Assembly: GCF_022921115.1 (NCBI RefSeq)
Contig: NZ_CP095075.1
Location: 3,608,001 to 3,672,000 of the forward strand
Direction of reading: 5' to 3'
Source: Halobacillus amylolyticus
Lineage (GTDB): Bacteria; Bacillota; Bacilli; Bacillales; Halobacillaceae
Length of the DNA: 64,000 nucleotides
In this document: one piece after another, positions 17,951 through 27,142 of the stretch
How positions within the stretch are numbered: position 1 is the first letter of the stretch
How the letters are laid out: every line of letters begins with the position of its first letter
The notes under the pieces: generated by a model
Seen by the model: the letters and a program-made list of their open reading frames with translations, nothing else
What the model was told of the DNA's origin: nothing
The model's database searches: none
Position numbers and translations under genes: made by a program

Positions 17951-19710
17951 ATGATAAAAGTGCTAGTTGTAGCCCCTTACCAGGGACTAGCGGAAGCAAT
18001 GAAACTTTGGAAGTTTGAGCAGGGTCAATTAATCATTGATATTCATATTGGAAACTTAGAAGAAGGGGTAAAGATTGCCCGTAACGCAGAATCACAAGGA
18101 TATGATGTGATTATCAGTCGTGGAGGTACAGCCTCTTTAATTGAGGAAGCTGTCGGATTGCCAGTTGTGGATATAAAAGTAACGGGATATGATATGTTAC
18201 GAGTTTTTACTTTGCTGAAAGGGATGCGAGGGAAAGCGGCCCTAGTCGGGTTTCCTAATATCTCTCAAGGGCATCTACGATATGCAGTATTTTGGATATG
18301 GATGTTAAAACAGTAACCATTCAAAGTGGAGAAGAAGTTGCTGGGCACTTGAAGGTATTGAAGCAGGAGGGATATGGGGTAGTCATTGGTGATGTAGTAA
18401 CTGTTCAAAATGCTGAGAAAGTAGGGCTTCAAGGTATATTGATCACCTCAGGAAAAGAGGCAATCATGGAAGCATGTGATGAAGCGAAAAGAATGTATAA
18501 ACTTTTTGATAGGCTACATCGCCATAATTCGTTGCATGCTCAGTTATTGGATACTCTACCGCAGGCTCTTCTTATGGTAGATGCCAATGCAGAGATCATT
18601 TTAGAAAATAAAATCTTAAAAGAAGTATTGGGAGCAAAAGATGTAATGGAACTGGCTATGATCAACCAGATGTTAAGTCAAGTCCTTGAGCACAAGTATA
18701 GTCAATGGAGTAAAGTTGAAATAAATCATACTATGTACGAGGTCTACGGGTATTTAGCAGATAAAAAAGAACAAATTGTGTGTTTTTTATTTCAAAAATC
18801 GTACTTCAATAAACATGTAGAAGGAATGCAGGTAGCCACACATACGTCTCATGTACCCATTTCTGGGAGTAGTCCGATAGCCGTACAGATGGAGGGCAGT
18901 TTAGTGGATTATGCTAAGGTGGATTCTTCCATATGGTTGGAGGGAGAACCAGGTACTGGGAAAATGACTTTTGCTCATAATCTACATTTTGAAATGTTTG
19001 GTCAATCTGCTCCCATCGTCTTAATGGATGCAGAGTATTTATCTTCTCAGGATCTTAAATCATTGATCGAAAGTGAACAATCCCCTTTATTCGAACGAGG
19101 TACTTTCGTCTGTAATAATATTCATAAACTTGACTTAGATGCCCAAGGTCTCATGCTGAAATTGCTCTATCGATTATCAAGCCAATTTCGTATCATTACC
19201 GTTTCTGATCATTCAGTACATTCTCTTTTAGAACAGGGGCTATTTAGTCATGATTTGTATTATAAAATCGCAAAGCTGAATATGCATTTTCCTCCGCTGA
19301 AGGAACGTATGGAAGATATACAGGAATTGATACAATCGTTTATCACAGAAGCTCATACAAAAAGCGGTTGTGAAACAATTGGAATACGGCCTAAAGCTTT
19401 AGAAATGCTCCAGAACTACCATTGGCCGGGCAACATTGATCAATTAAAACAAGTTACGGAAGAGTTAATTCTAAACAGTAGTGGCTACTACGTTGAACCA
19501 TCAGATGTTGCTAAAGTGATCAAGAAGTTAAAACAAGATCATTCTATCGAAGAGGATTCATCCGAAAAACTCCACATAAAGGGCGACCTAAAGCATATGG
19601 AGAAAACAATTATCCAAAAGGTTATGGAGCAAGAAGGTATGAATCAATCAAGAGCAGCTAAAAGACTTGGAATAAATAGAACGACATTGTGGCGCAAGCT
19701 TAATTCATAA
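17951..19710 (+). pseudogene. PrpR_N-type AAA+ regulator without GAFTGA, one frameshift
   Basis: Reconstructed length is 586 residues. The first part (to 18316) is a PrpR_N sensor (VISRGGTASLIEEAVGLPVVDI). The second (from 18292) continues it (VKTVTIQSGEEV) and adds a PAS-like segment, an AAA+ domain and a C-terminal Fis-type HTH (NQSRAAKRLGINRTTLWRKL). Adding one G to the GGG at 18269-18271 fuses the two parts through a normal PrpR_N sequence. The AAA+ domain has Walker A GEPGTGK, but no GAFTGA loop is visible, and the Walker B region reads GTFVCNNI instead of a GTLFLDE-like block. It probably does not drive sigma-54 promoters. It precedes and likely controls the four-carbon acid operon. Confidence 0.8.
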
Positions 19711-19722
19711 GCTTGCGTTTAT
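19693..19722 (+). terminator. Terminator overlapping the regulator stop codon
   Basis: CGCAAGCTTA (19693-19702) and TAAGCTTGCG (19708-19717) form a perfect 10-bp stem, followed by TTTATTGTT. The stop codon TAA at 19708-19710 lies inside the right arm. Confidence 0.75.
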
Positions 19723-19874
19723 TGTTGCAAAAATAAACAAAATTTTATACATATAGGATAAATATGATTTTGTTTACTCCCTCTTGTGATTTATTGTTGC
19801 ATATTATAACTGTTTATTTTATCATGAAAACATGAAAACGCTTTAGTTATATTTATTGTTTCATTATTAAACAA
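19722..19874. promoter_or_regulatory. Three TTGTTK-N7-MAACAA operators before kdgT
   Basis: Sites of 19 bp lie at 19722-19740 (TTGTTG-N7-AAACAA), 19794-19812 (TTGTTG-N7-TAACTG, weaker right arm) and 19856-19874 (TTGTTT-N7-AAACAA). Each is preceded by TTTA or TTA. They match the single site before the regulator gene in arm sequence and 7-bp spacing. A cre-like sequence TGAAAACGCTTTAG (12 of 14) lies between them at 19833-19846. No TGGC-N8-TTGC sigma-54 promoter is present. Confidence 0.65.
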
Positions 19875-19902
19875 TAGTGCTAAAATGAAGGAGGAAGAAA
19901 AG

Positions 19903-20906
19903 ATGAAAATCAAAGCAACTTTGGAGAGGATTCCCGGCGGTATGATGGTGGTACCGTTGCTATTAGCAGCAGTACTTAATACAGTCGCACCCGATTTACT
20001 ACGGATCGGTAACTTTACCCAAGCACTGTTTGTAGATGGTGCAAGTACATTAATTGCTTTGTTCCTTTTATGCACGGGAGCTCAAATCAATTTGAAGACT
20101 GTAGGGGTCAGCCTTGGTAAAGGGCTACACTTCTAACGACTAAATGGGTAGTGGGAGCCGCTTTTGGACTATTGGCATATTTCTTTGCTGGTGAAAACGG
20201 GCTTTGGCTAGGTCTTGCTCCTATTGCCATCATAGCTGCAATGACGAATAGTAATGGTGGTCTTTATATTGCGGTAGTGGGTCAATACGGTAATAAAACA
20301 GACCGAGCCGCTTATTCATTGCTCGCTCTAAACGATGGACCTTTCTTTACGATGGTAGCCTTATCCATTTTTGGTGCGATGGGATTTGTTGATGGTTTAT
20401 TCTCTATCACTTCATTTATCGCAGTTTTACTACCTATTATTGTAGGTATGGTGCTAGGTAATCTTGATGAAGAAATGAGATCGTTCCTTGACCAAGGAAG
20501 CTCCATGCTCATCCCGTTTTTCGCTTTTGCACTTGGTATGGGCATTGATTTTAGCAAAATTATTGAAGGTGGCTTATCAGGAATCCTACTAGGTGTAGCG
20601 ACGACATTTGTCACAGGTACAGCAGGATACTTTGTATTTAAAGCATTCAAATGGAACCCTATTGCTGGGGCAGCTGAGGGATCAACAGCTGGAAATGCTG
20701 TCGCTACACCTGCGGCGATTGCAGCTGCTAACGCAAGTTTTGCTGGGGTTGTTGAACTAGCAACAGTCCAGGTCGCAGCATCTACTGTAACGACAGCGGT
20801 ACTACTTCCGCTTTATGTTGGGTTTTTAGTCAAACGGTTAGAGAAAAAAGGTGTCAAATTACCTGATGACTATGCAGAAGATTATAAACGTAATGCCACA
20901 GCGTAG
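19903..20906 (+). pseudogene. kdgT: KdgT-family sugar acid permease with one frameshift
   Basis: A KdgT-family (2-keto-3-deoxygluconate transporter) membrane protein with about 10 membrane segments. The first frame carries ERIPGGMMVVPLLLAAVLNT and LFLLCTGAQINLKTVG. The second carries TNSNGGLYIAVVGQYG, FFAFALGMGIDFSKI and EGSTAGNAVATPAA. Adding one G to GGG at 20122-20124 joins them as GKGATLLTTKW, giving 334 residues, the usual family length. The ATG at 19903 is chosen because AAGGAGG (19888-19894) is ideally spaced, although an upstream in-frame ATG exists. It is first in an operon with a DUF1537 kinase and a PdxA homologue, so D-threonate or D-erythronate is the likely cargo. Confidence 0.85.
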
Positions 20907-20937
20907 TTAGTTTTCTATGGAAGTGAGGAGTTGCAGG

Positions 20938-22267
20938 ATGAACTATAAATTTGGGATTATTGCTGACGATTTAACTGGGGCTAATGATAGTGGTGTGCAA
21001 TTGACGGAGAAAGGCTTGGAAACCTCTGTATTTTTCCGGATTCCTGGCCAAGATCAGAAACTAGATGAAACCATTGTCATTGATACAGATTCAAGAGCCC
21101 TTAGCAGAGACCAAGCCTATCAAACTACTAAAAAATCAGCTCAATTCTTATTTGAAACTGGTTATCAGCATATTTATAAGAAAATGGATTCGACGTTAAG
21201 GGGATATATAGGAGTTGAACTACAGGCGATGAAGGAAATTTTTAACCCGGTCTTTCTTGTAGTGGCTCCTGCCTTCCCCCTTATGGACGGACGACGGAAA
21301 AAGGTGTCCATTTGCTGAAAGGAACACCCATTTCGGAAACTGAGTTGGCAAAAGATCCAAAACATCCTGTAAATGAAGCACGAATCAAGTCGGTCATTGA
21401 GGAGCAAACGAACGAGAAAGTTGCGGAAATTGATTTGCAGTTACTTTCGGGGATACAGAAGCCTGGCAAAAGAAATTAAAACGACTAGAGCAAGAGGGGA
21501 TTCATTATCTAGTTTGTGATGCACGAACACAGGGTGATTTACAAGAGATTGCAGAACAGATTAATAAATACACTGAACAAGTTATATGGTCAGGATCGGC
21601 TGGTCTGGCTGAGGTTCTTCCAGATGTCCTTAAAATTGGCAGGGAAAAGGTTGATTCAGAAACAACTCCTCCGTCCCAGGTTTTTACAGTATGTGGAAGT
21701 CTTTCTCGTACTACACAAGACCAAATCAAATATGCTATTGAGCAACAAGATGTGCAATCTGTAGAAATAGAGACAGAACAAATTTTTCGAGACGAATGGG
21801 ATAAATATAAACAGATATATATAAATCAGTGTATAGAGGCATTTAAAAATCAAAAAAGTGTTGTTTTATATGTACCTTCTACACAAGAGACGCGGGAGAA
21901 AGTTAAGGTAGTAGCAAAGCAAATGGAAATGACACCAATGGAGGTGGGAAGCAGAATCTCACAAGCATTAGGTGCCGTTACAAAAGAAGTGATCGAACAG
22001 GTTCCTGATTTAAGTGCTTTAGTTTTGACTGGAGGAGACACTGCAAAGCATGTGGCTTATTGTTTAGGTGCAACTGGATTCAGACTCACCCGTCAACTTG
22101 AAGCGGGTATTCCTCAAGGAAGCCTACTTGGTATAGATCAGCCTATCCAAGTCATTACAAAAGCTGGAGCCTTTGGGGAAATGGAATCAATATATACAGC
22201 TATTCAACAGTTGAAAGGAGAAAGTGAGAATGAATCAGAAACCAATCATCGGTATCACTATGGGTGA
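20938..22267 (+). pseudogene. dtnK: Four-carbon acid sugar kinase (DUF1537) with two frameshifts
   Basis: ATP-dependent kinase of the OtnK/DtnK family that phosphorylates D-threonate/D-erythronate-type acids at O4. The N-terminal frame has GIIADDLTGANDSGVQL, DTDSRALS and KMDSTLRGYIGVEL. The C-terminal frame has SALVLTGGDTAKHVAYCL and IDQPIQVITKAGAFGE. The middle lies in other frames. Adding one base near 21288-21296 restores MDGRTEKGVHLLKGT, and one G in the GGGG at 21449-21452 restores LLSGDTEAWQKKL, giving 443 residues, typical for the family. Start ATG 20938 follows GTGAGGAG. It overlaps the pdxA2 start. Two short G/C defects in one gene again suggest sequence errors. Confidence 0.83.
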
Positions 22268-23225
22268 TGCAGCTGGGGTGGGGCCGGAAATAATCATGAA
22301 AAGCCTGACTCACAAACGTATTAACGACCAAGCCATTCCGTTAGTGATCGGGGATCAAAAAATGCTTGAGCGGGCTGCTCAGGTGCTTAACATTGATATC
22401 ACGTTCAAAACAGTACAAAAAGACGAGGAATTCCAAGTGCAAAATGATGAGATTCTCTGCCTTGATCTAGATCTCTTACCGAAAAATCTAGCCTACGGAG
22501 AGGTATCTGCTGAAGCAGGACATGCCGCATTTGAATATTTGAGTACGGCCATCGAACTTGCGAATAGGGGGCGAATCGATGCGATTTGCACCGCTCCTCT
22601 AAACAAGGAAGCACTCCACAAAGGCGGGCACCTTTATCCTGGTCATACTGAGATACTGGCAGAACTAACAAATACGAAAGATTTTTCAATGATGCTTTCC
22701 TCCCCTAAATTAAAAGTAATTCACGTCACAACCCATGTGGGGTTACTCGATGCGGTGAAGATGATCAACCCAGATCGTGTCTATGATGTCGTACGCATGG
22801 CACATGAAACACTAAAAAGTGCAGGCAACCATCAGCCAAAAATTGCTGTGTGTGGGATAAACCCACATGCTGGTGAAAATGGTTTGTTTGGGAATGGGGA
22901 AGAAGGAGAAAAAGTAATTCCTGGAGTGAAGCGTGCCCAACAAGACGGCATTGATGTACAAGGCCCCTTGCCGGCAGATACCCTATTCTTTAGGGCTGTA
23001 AGAGGTGATTTTGATATTGTAGTGGCTATGTACCATGATCAAGGGCATGGACCAATCAAGGTTCTTGGGCTTGATGCAGGAGTGAATATCACAGTCGGTC
23101 TTCCGATTATCCGCACAAGTGTGGACCACGGAACTGCATTTGATATCGCTGGAACAGGGATAGCTGATGAGAAAAGTATGCTTGAAGCCTTAAATCAAGC
23201 GATTGAGTTAGCTCCTAAAAAATAG
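22230..23225 (+). CDS. pdxA2: PdxA-family 4-phospho-sugar acid dehydrogenase
   Basis: A 331-residue homologue of 4-hydroxythreonine-4-phosphate dehydrogenase. Conserved blocks are GITMGDAAGVGPEI, APLNKEALHKGG, GHTEILAELT (metal His), YHDQGHGPIK and RTSVDHGTAFDIAG. Next to a DUF1537 kinase, such PdxA2 proteins oxidise D-threonate- or D-erythronate-4-phosphate, leading to dihydroxyacetone phosphate, rather than making vitamin B6. That assignment follows published neighbourhood logic and is not provable here. The ATG at 22230 is chosen over the GTG at 22224 because AAAGGAG lies 9 bp upstream. The start lies inside the kinase gene, so the two are translationally coupled. Confidence 0.87.
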   Translation: MNQKPIIGITMGDAAGVGPEIIMKSLTHKRINDQAIPLVIGDQKMLERAAQVLNIDITFKTVQKDEEFQVQNDEILCLDLDLLPKNLAYGEVSAEAGHAAFEYLSTAIELANRGRIDAICTAPLNKEALHKGGHLYPGHTEILAELTNTKDFSMMLSSPKLKVIHVTTHVGLLDAVKMINPDRVYDVVRMAHETLKSAGNHQPKIAVCGINPHAGENGLFGNGEEGEKVIPGVKRAQQDGIDVQGPLPADTLFFRAVRGDFDIVVAMYHDQGHGPIKVLGLDAGVNITVGLPIIRTSVDHGTAFDIAGTGIADEKSMLEALNQAIELAPKK

Positions 23226-23290
23226 GGTTTTGACAGTTGAGTTGATCCTTTTACCATAATAAGTTGATCTATGAGTTATATAGGGAGAAT

Positions 23291-23336
23291 AAAGTCCATG
23301 GCTCGGATATTATCTAAAAAGTCATGGGCTTTTTTG
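23291..23336 (+). terminator. Terminator of the four-carbon acid operon
   Basis: AAAGTCCATGGC pairs imperfectly with GTCATGGGCTTT and is followed by TTTTT. It lies 66 bp after the pdxA2 stop. Confidence 0.7.
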
Positions 23337-23399
23337 TTCTGTGTTTTTTTCAAAGTTTTCGTTTAATGAGTACTTTATTATGTAAAATTCATTGTTTAA

Positions 23400-23428
23400 T
23401 TGACAGAAAATTATTGTCGGAGTATATT
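23400..23428 (+). promoter_or_regulatory. Sigma-A promoter of the asparaginase gene
   Basis: A perfect TTGACA (23400-23405) and TATATT (23423-23428) are 17 bp apart. They lie about 50 bp before the start codon. Confidence 0.8.
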
Positions 23429-23476
23429 CACTCTAGTTATTGTATATTTGCTGATAAAACTCGGGAGGTTTTACAT

Positions 23477-24493
23477 ATGTTATATAACAAGGTGGTTGAA
23501 ATACATAGAGGAGGAAGAATGGAAAGTTCTCACTTTGGTCACGCTGCGGTTGTGAATGCAAATGGAGAACTATTACACTATATCGGGGATAAGAACCGAG
23601 TCACCTATGCTCGTTCCTCTGTTAAACCCATTCAAGCACTTCCGATTGTAGAAACAGGGGCGGCAGATTATTATAACTTGCAGGATAAAGATTTAGCACT
23701 GTTCTGTTCTTCACACAGTAGTGAAGAACAGCATACTTCAAGGGTGTCTCAATTATTAAAAAGAGCCGGTCTATCTGAGGGGAATCTTCAGTGCGGAAGC
23801 CATATTCCATTTTCGGATGATGTTTACCGTTCTTTGATTCAGCAAAAACAAGAACCAACACCTCTCTATAGCAATTGTTCTGGAAAGCATACTGGTATGC
23901 TGCTCACTGCTAAGTACCTCGGGGAATCATTGGATGATTATTATAAACAGGAACACCCTGTCCAACAACGAATTTTAAATGCGATGGCGGGAGCAGCTGA
24001 CTATCCTAAAGGAAAAATAGCAATTGGATTGGATGGCTGCGGGGTCCCTGTGTTTGGATTGCCGCTCCATAAACTTGCTCATACTTTTGCAAGACTTGCT
24101 CGTCCAGAGGTGTTTGATGAAAAGCGTGCGGATGCGGTCGGACGTATTACGGTTGCGATGACAAGCCATCCTGAGATGGTGGCAGGGACAAATCGATTCT
24201 GTACAGATTTCATGAACGTGGGGGGAGGAAGATTTTTTGCAAAGTTAGGGGCAGAATCTGTTTATTGCATTGGTGATAAACAAACTGGGCTCGGGATAGC
24301 TGTGAAAATAGAAGACGGTGATTATAAGCGGGCTTTATACCCGTTTGTAATGGAAATCCTAGTTCAATTAAATGTACTTACAGCTTTGCAGGTGCAAAGC
24401 TTGGAGAAGTACTATCAGCCTAAGATCCGAAATGCAAGGAATGAAATCATTGGTGAAATCATTCCTTCTTTTGTACTGGAAAAGTCGCAATGA
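23477..24493 (+). CDS. L-asparaginase II family protein (Rhizobium etli type)
   Basis: A 338-residue protein of the asparaginase_II family (PF06089), structurally unrelated to E. coli AnsA/AnsB. It has the SxxK catalytic motif in YARSSVKPIQALP, then CSSHSSEEQH, NCSGKHTGML (Cys and Lys of the zinc site) and GLDGCGVPVFGLPL (second Cys), as in the R. etli thermolabile enzyme. It would hydrolyse asparagine to aspartate and ammonia. An in-frame upstream ATG exists at 23324, but the ATG at 23477 has GGGAGG at 23463-23468 and lies correctly downstream of the promoter. It appears to be a single-gene unit, closed by terminators on both sides. Confidence 0.85.
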   Translation: MLYNKVVEIHRGGRMESSHFGHAAVVNANGELLHYIGDKNRVTYARSSVKPIQALPIVETGAADYYNLQDKDLALFCSSHSSEEQHTSRVSQLLKRAGLSEGNLQCGSHIPFSDDVYRSLIQQKQEPTPLYSNCSGKHTGMLLTAKYLGESLDDYYKQEHPVQQRILNAMAGAADYPKGKIAIGLDGCGVPVFGLPLHKLAHTFARLARPEVFDEKRADAVGRITVAMTSHPEMVAGTNRFCTDFMNVGGGRFFAKLGAESVYCIGDKQTGLGIAVKIEDGDYKRALYPFVMEILVQLNVLTALQVQSLEKYYQPKIRNARNEIIGEIIPSFVLEKSQ

Positions 24494-24535
24494 GGACAGT
24501 TATCGTAAGAGTGTTTTAGACTAATAGAGTAAAGA

Positions 24536-24584
24536 AGAAAAGTCGATGGCTTTCGTTCACTTCACGAAAACCATCGACTTTTCT
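24536..24584 (+). terminator. Terminator after the asparaginase gene
   Basis: AGAAAAGTCGATGG (24536-24549) pairs with CCATCGACTTTTCT (24571-24584). The right arm supplies the T-run. Confidence 0.85.
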
Positions 24585-24687
24585 CTGTCTTAAAATGGTT
24601 AAGAAGCCCTGTGATCATAGTCCTCCGTTGATATGACATGTCGCACTAGAACAGGTTGAAAGATTCATGTTGTATTTTGTCTATTGA

Positions 24688-24701
24688 TGAAAGCGGTTTA
24701 T
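24688..24701 (+). promoter_or_regulatory. Weak cre-like site before iclR
   Basis: TGAAAGCGGTTTAT matches the cre consensus at 12 of 14 positions and lies 87 bp before the IclR gene. Catabolite control is possible but weakly supported. Confidence 0.35.
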
Positions 24702-24737
24702 TGTGCTAAGATTTACTTTAAATTCATATATAAGAAT

Positions 24738-24759
24738 CTGATTCACATATGTGAATCAG
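24738..24759. promoter_or_regulatory. Perfect 22-bp palindrome, probable IclR operator
   Basis: CTGATTCACAT is followed directly by its exact reverse complement ATGTGAATCAG. The palindrome ends 15 bp before the chosen start codon of the IclR gene and overlaps the expected start of transcription. IclR proteins bind such palindromes, so negative autoregulation is inferred. Confidence 0.7.
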
Positions 24760-24774
24760 GGAAGGTGTGAAGCG

Positions 24775-25518
24775 ATGACAGTTAAGTCTGCTGATCGTGT
24801 CATAAATATACTAGATTTGCTAAAAGAGTTTCCGGAAGGACTGACACTTAAGGAAATCGCTGATAGACTATCACTGCCGCAAAGCAGTACCTTTCATCTG
24901 CTGCAAACGATGGAGATGAGACAGTTTTTGTCGGTAACGGAGCGAAAGACCTACAAACTCGGTCCGAAGCTGATTCAGATCGGGACAAGAGCGCTGGAAA
25001 CATTGGATGTGAATGCTGAAGCGCAGCCGTATCTTCGACAGTTAATGGAGAACGTAGAGGAGACCGTTTTTATGGCGGTCATGTTAGAAAATGAACTTGT
25101 CTATGTTGCCAAGGTTGATAACTATCGATCGGTTCGCACAAGTGCGCAGATCGGGATGAGGAAGCCGATGTACTGTACAGGGCTCGGGAAAGCCTTTCTC
25201 GCATTTTTACCAGAACAAGTCAAAAACAATATTCTATCACAAATTGAGATGCCAGCGATTACAAAAAATACGATAACGGATCAAGATGCATTAAATGAAC
25301 AACTGTTAGAATTTCGCAGACTTGGTTATTCCATTGATGATGAAGAGAATGAGGGCAGTCTTTATTGTTTGGCTGCACCCATATACAATGCAGCTGGTGA
25401 AATGACTGCGGCTGTCAGTGTGGCTGGACCAAAAAACAGAGTGTACCCACGCCAATCGGAAATTGTTAAAGAGTTATTATCTACCGCAAAGGCGATTTCT
25501 GAACGGACTGGGTTTTAG
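24775..25518 (+). CDS. IclR-family transcriptional regulator
   Basis: A 247-residue regulator with an N-terminal winged HTH (DRVINILDLLKEFPEGLTLKEIADRLSLPQSS in two adjoining parts) and a C-terminal IclR effector domain (MRKPMYCTGLGKAFLAFLPE, YSIDDEENEGSLYCLAAPIYN, AAVSVAGPKNRV). It heads a five-gene operon for 2-keto-3-deoxy sugar acid breakdown and probably responds to a pathway intermediate. The ATG at 24775 is chosen over the in-frame GTG at 24751 because GGAAGGTG lies just upstream and the GTG falls inside the palindrome. Confidence 0.92.
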   Translation: MTVKSADRVINILDLLKEFPEGLTLKEIADRLSLPQSSTFHLLQTMEMRQFLSVTERKTYKLGPKLIQIGTRALETLDVNAEAQPYLRQLMENVEETVFMAVMLENELVYVAKVDNYRSVRTSAQIGMRKPMYCTGLGKAFLAFLPEQVKNNILSQIEMPAITKNTITDQDALNEQLLEFRRLGYSIDDEENEGSLYCLAAPIYNAAGEMTAAVSVAGPKNRVYPRQSEIVKELLSTAKAISERTGF

Positions 25519-25534
25519 AGAGGAGGCGAACGTT

Positions 25535-26488
25535 ATGGATGTGATTACACTTGGGGAAACGATGGTCCTGTTCACTCCGAAATCTTCCGGACTTATGCGT
25601 TATGCTGGTGATTTTTCAACAAAAGTTGCCGGTGCTGAATCCAATGTGGCCATTGGGCTTGCCAGGCTCGGCCATCAGACAGGCTGGATCAGTCGGCTTG
25701 GAAAGGATGAGTTCGGCGAAAAGATCCAATCCTTTATACGAGGTGAAGGGGTCGATGTCAGTCAAGTTACGTTTGATGATTCTGCATCGACGGGGCTTTA
25801 TTTTAAGGAAAAATTAACGGCCAACGAATTAAGGCTGAAGTATTATCGAAGCGATTCGGCGGCGAGTCGGATGTCAGATGATGACTTAGATGAAACGTAT
25901 ATTTCGAACGCGAGGTTTCTTCATGTAACAGGCATTACCCCGGCACTAAGTGAGCATTGTTTTGAAACCGTTTTAAAAGCAATGGAGTATGCCCATAGAA
26001 ATGGTGTGACGGTTGTCTTTGACCCTAATTTGCGGCGTAAATTATGGACTGATAGCTATGCTAGACAGGTGCTTCGGAAGTTATCAGGGATGGCTGATAT
26101 TGTTTTGCCAGGGATTGATGAAGCAGAATTTATATTTGGTCAATCAGATCATGAGTCATTGGCTCAAGCGTTCTTTGATAATGGGGCGAAAACGGTAATT
26201 ATGAAGCTTGGTAAGAAGGGGGCCTATGTTCACTCGGACCAGTCAAAAGGTTTCGTCGAGGGATTCCCTGTTGAACAGGTGGTGGACCCCGTTGGAGCTG
26301 GTGATGGCTTTGCTGCCGGATGCCTGTCAGGTTTAATTGACGGACTTGGCTTGAAAGAAGCCGTTAAACGAGGGAATGCTGTTGGGGCAATGGTGACAAT
26401 GGTTGATGGTGATGTGGAAGGATTGCCTGGGAAAGCAAGACTCACCGAATTTATGAACAGAACACATCGAGATGATGTCGAGAGATAA
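25535..26488 (+). CDS. kdgK: 2-keto-3-deoxygluconate/galactonate kinase (PfkB family)
   Basis: A 317-residue ribokinase-family sugar kinase. It opens ITLGETMVLFTPKSSGLMRY, as KdgK proteins do, has the PfkB signature 1 region (GAESNVAIGLARLGHQTGWISRLG) and the catalytic DPVGAGDGFAAGCLSG near residue 250. Substrate is 2-keto-3-deoxygluconate or its galacto epimer, giving the 6-phosphate. ATG 25535 follows AGGAGG at 25521-25526. It lies between IclR and the aldolase in one operon. Confidence 0.92.
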   Translation: MDVITLGETMVLFTPKSSGLMRYAGDFSTKVAGAESNVAIGLARLGHQTGWISRLGKDEFGEKIQSFIRGEGVDVSQVTFDDSASTGLYFKEKLTANELRLKYYRSDSAASRMSDDDLDETYISNARFLHVTGITPALSEHCFETVLKAMEYAHRNGVTVVFDPNLRRKLWTDSYARQVLRKLSGMADIVLPGIDEAEFIFGQSDHESLAQAFFDNGAKTVIMKLGKKGAYVHSDQSKGFVEGFPVEQVVDPVGAGDGFAAGCLSGLIDGLGLKEAVKRGNAVGAMVTMVDGDVEGLPGKARLTEFMNRTHRDDVER

Positions 26489-26501
26489 GGAGGCTGACCG
26501 T

Positions 26502-27137
26502 ATGGCAGACACATTGCAGCAAATGATGGAACATAAGCTGGTCGCGGTTATACGTGGGGCGGAAGGCGAGGATGTATTATCCATCGCACGTGCCCTTCAT
26601 GAAGGTGGGGTTTACATGTTAGAAATTACAGCAGATACGCCGGAAGTGGACGGTTTAATCAAAAAGGTGAAGGATGAATTCGGCTATCAGATGATTGTCG
26701 GTGCAGGTACTGTTCTGGATCCGGAAACGGCTAGGGCAGCAATCATGGCAGGGGCCGACTTCATATTTTCACCGACAGTCAATAGTGAAACCATTCGTCT
26801 GACAAAACGCTATGGAGTTGTAAGCATTCCTGGTGCATTGACACCGACGGAAATTTTAACGGCCTACGAACAGGGAGCCGACCTGATTAAGGTATTTCCA
26901 GCGGGTACGGTGGGGCCAAGCTATATGAAGGATATCCACGGTCCCTTACCACACATACCGCTGATGCCGACCGGTGGTGTTGATTTGTCCAATGTTCGTG
27001 AGTACTTTGAAAAAGGTGCTGTCGCAGCCGGGCTAGGAAGTGCCCTCGTTAACACAAAGCAGCCGATTAATGCAGGTACATTAAAAGGGATCACTGACAG
27101 AGCACAACAATTTGTAGAAGCGATAAAGGATGTGTAA
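26502..27137 (+). CDS. eda: 2-keto-3-deoxy-6-phosphogluconate/galactonate aldolase
   Basis: A 211-residue class I aldolase of the KDPG/KHG family that splits KDPG or KDPGal to pyruvate and glyceraldehyde-3-P. Key pieces are [15 protein letters not shown] (catalytic Glu), [24 protein letters not shown] (Schiff-base Lys) and [14 protein letters not shown] 26502 follows AAGGAGG, which overlaps the kdgK stop, so translation is coupled. It is the step after KdgK. Confidence 0.92.
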   Translation: MADTLQQMMEHKLVAVIRGAEGEDVLSIARALHEGGVYMLEITADTPEVDGLIKKVKDEFGYQMIVGAGTVLDPETARAAIMAGADFIFSPTVNSETIRLTKRYGVVSIPGALTPTEILTAYEQGADLIKVFPAGTVGPSYMKDIHGPLPHIPLMPTGGVDLSNVREYFEKGAVAAGLGSALVNTKQPINAGTLKGITDRAQQFVEAIKDV

Positions 27138-27142
27138 TCGTT

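Noticed and set aside
19720-19885. Sigma-54 promoter expected for a PrpR_N/AAA+ target
   Set aside because: No TGGCAC-N5-TTGC-like sequence is present, and the regulator itself lacks a recognisable GAFTGA motif.
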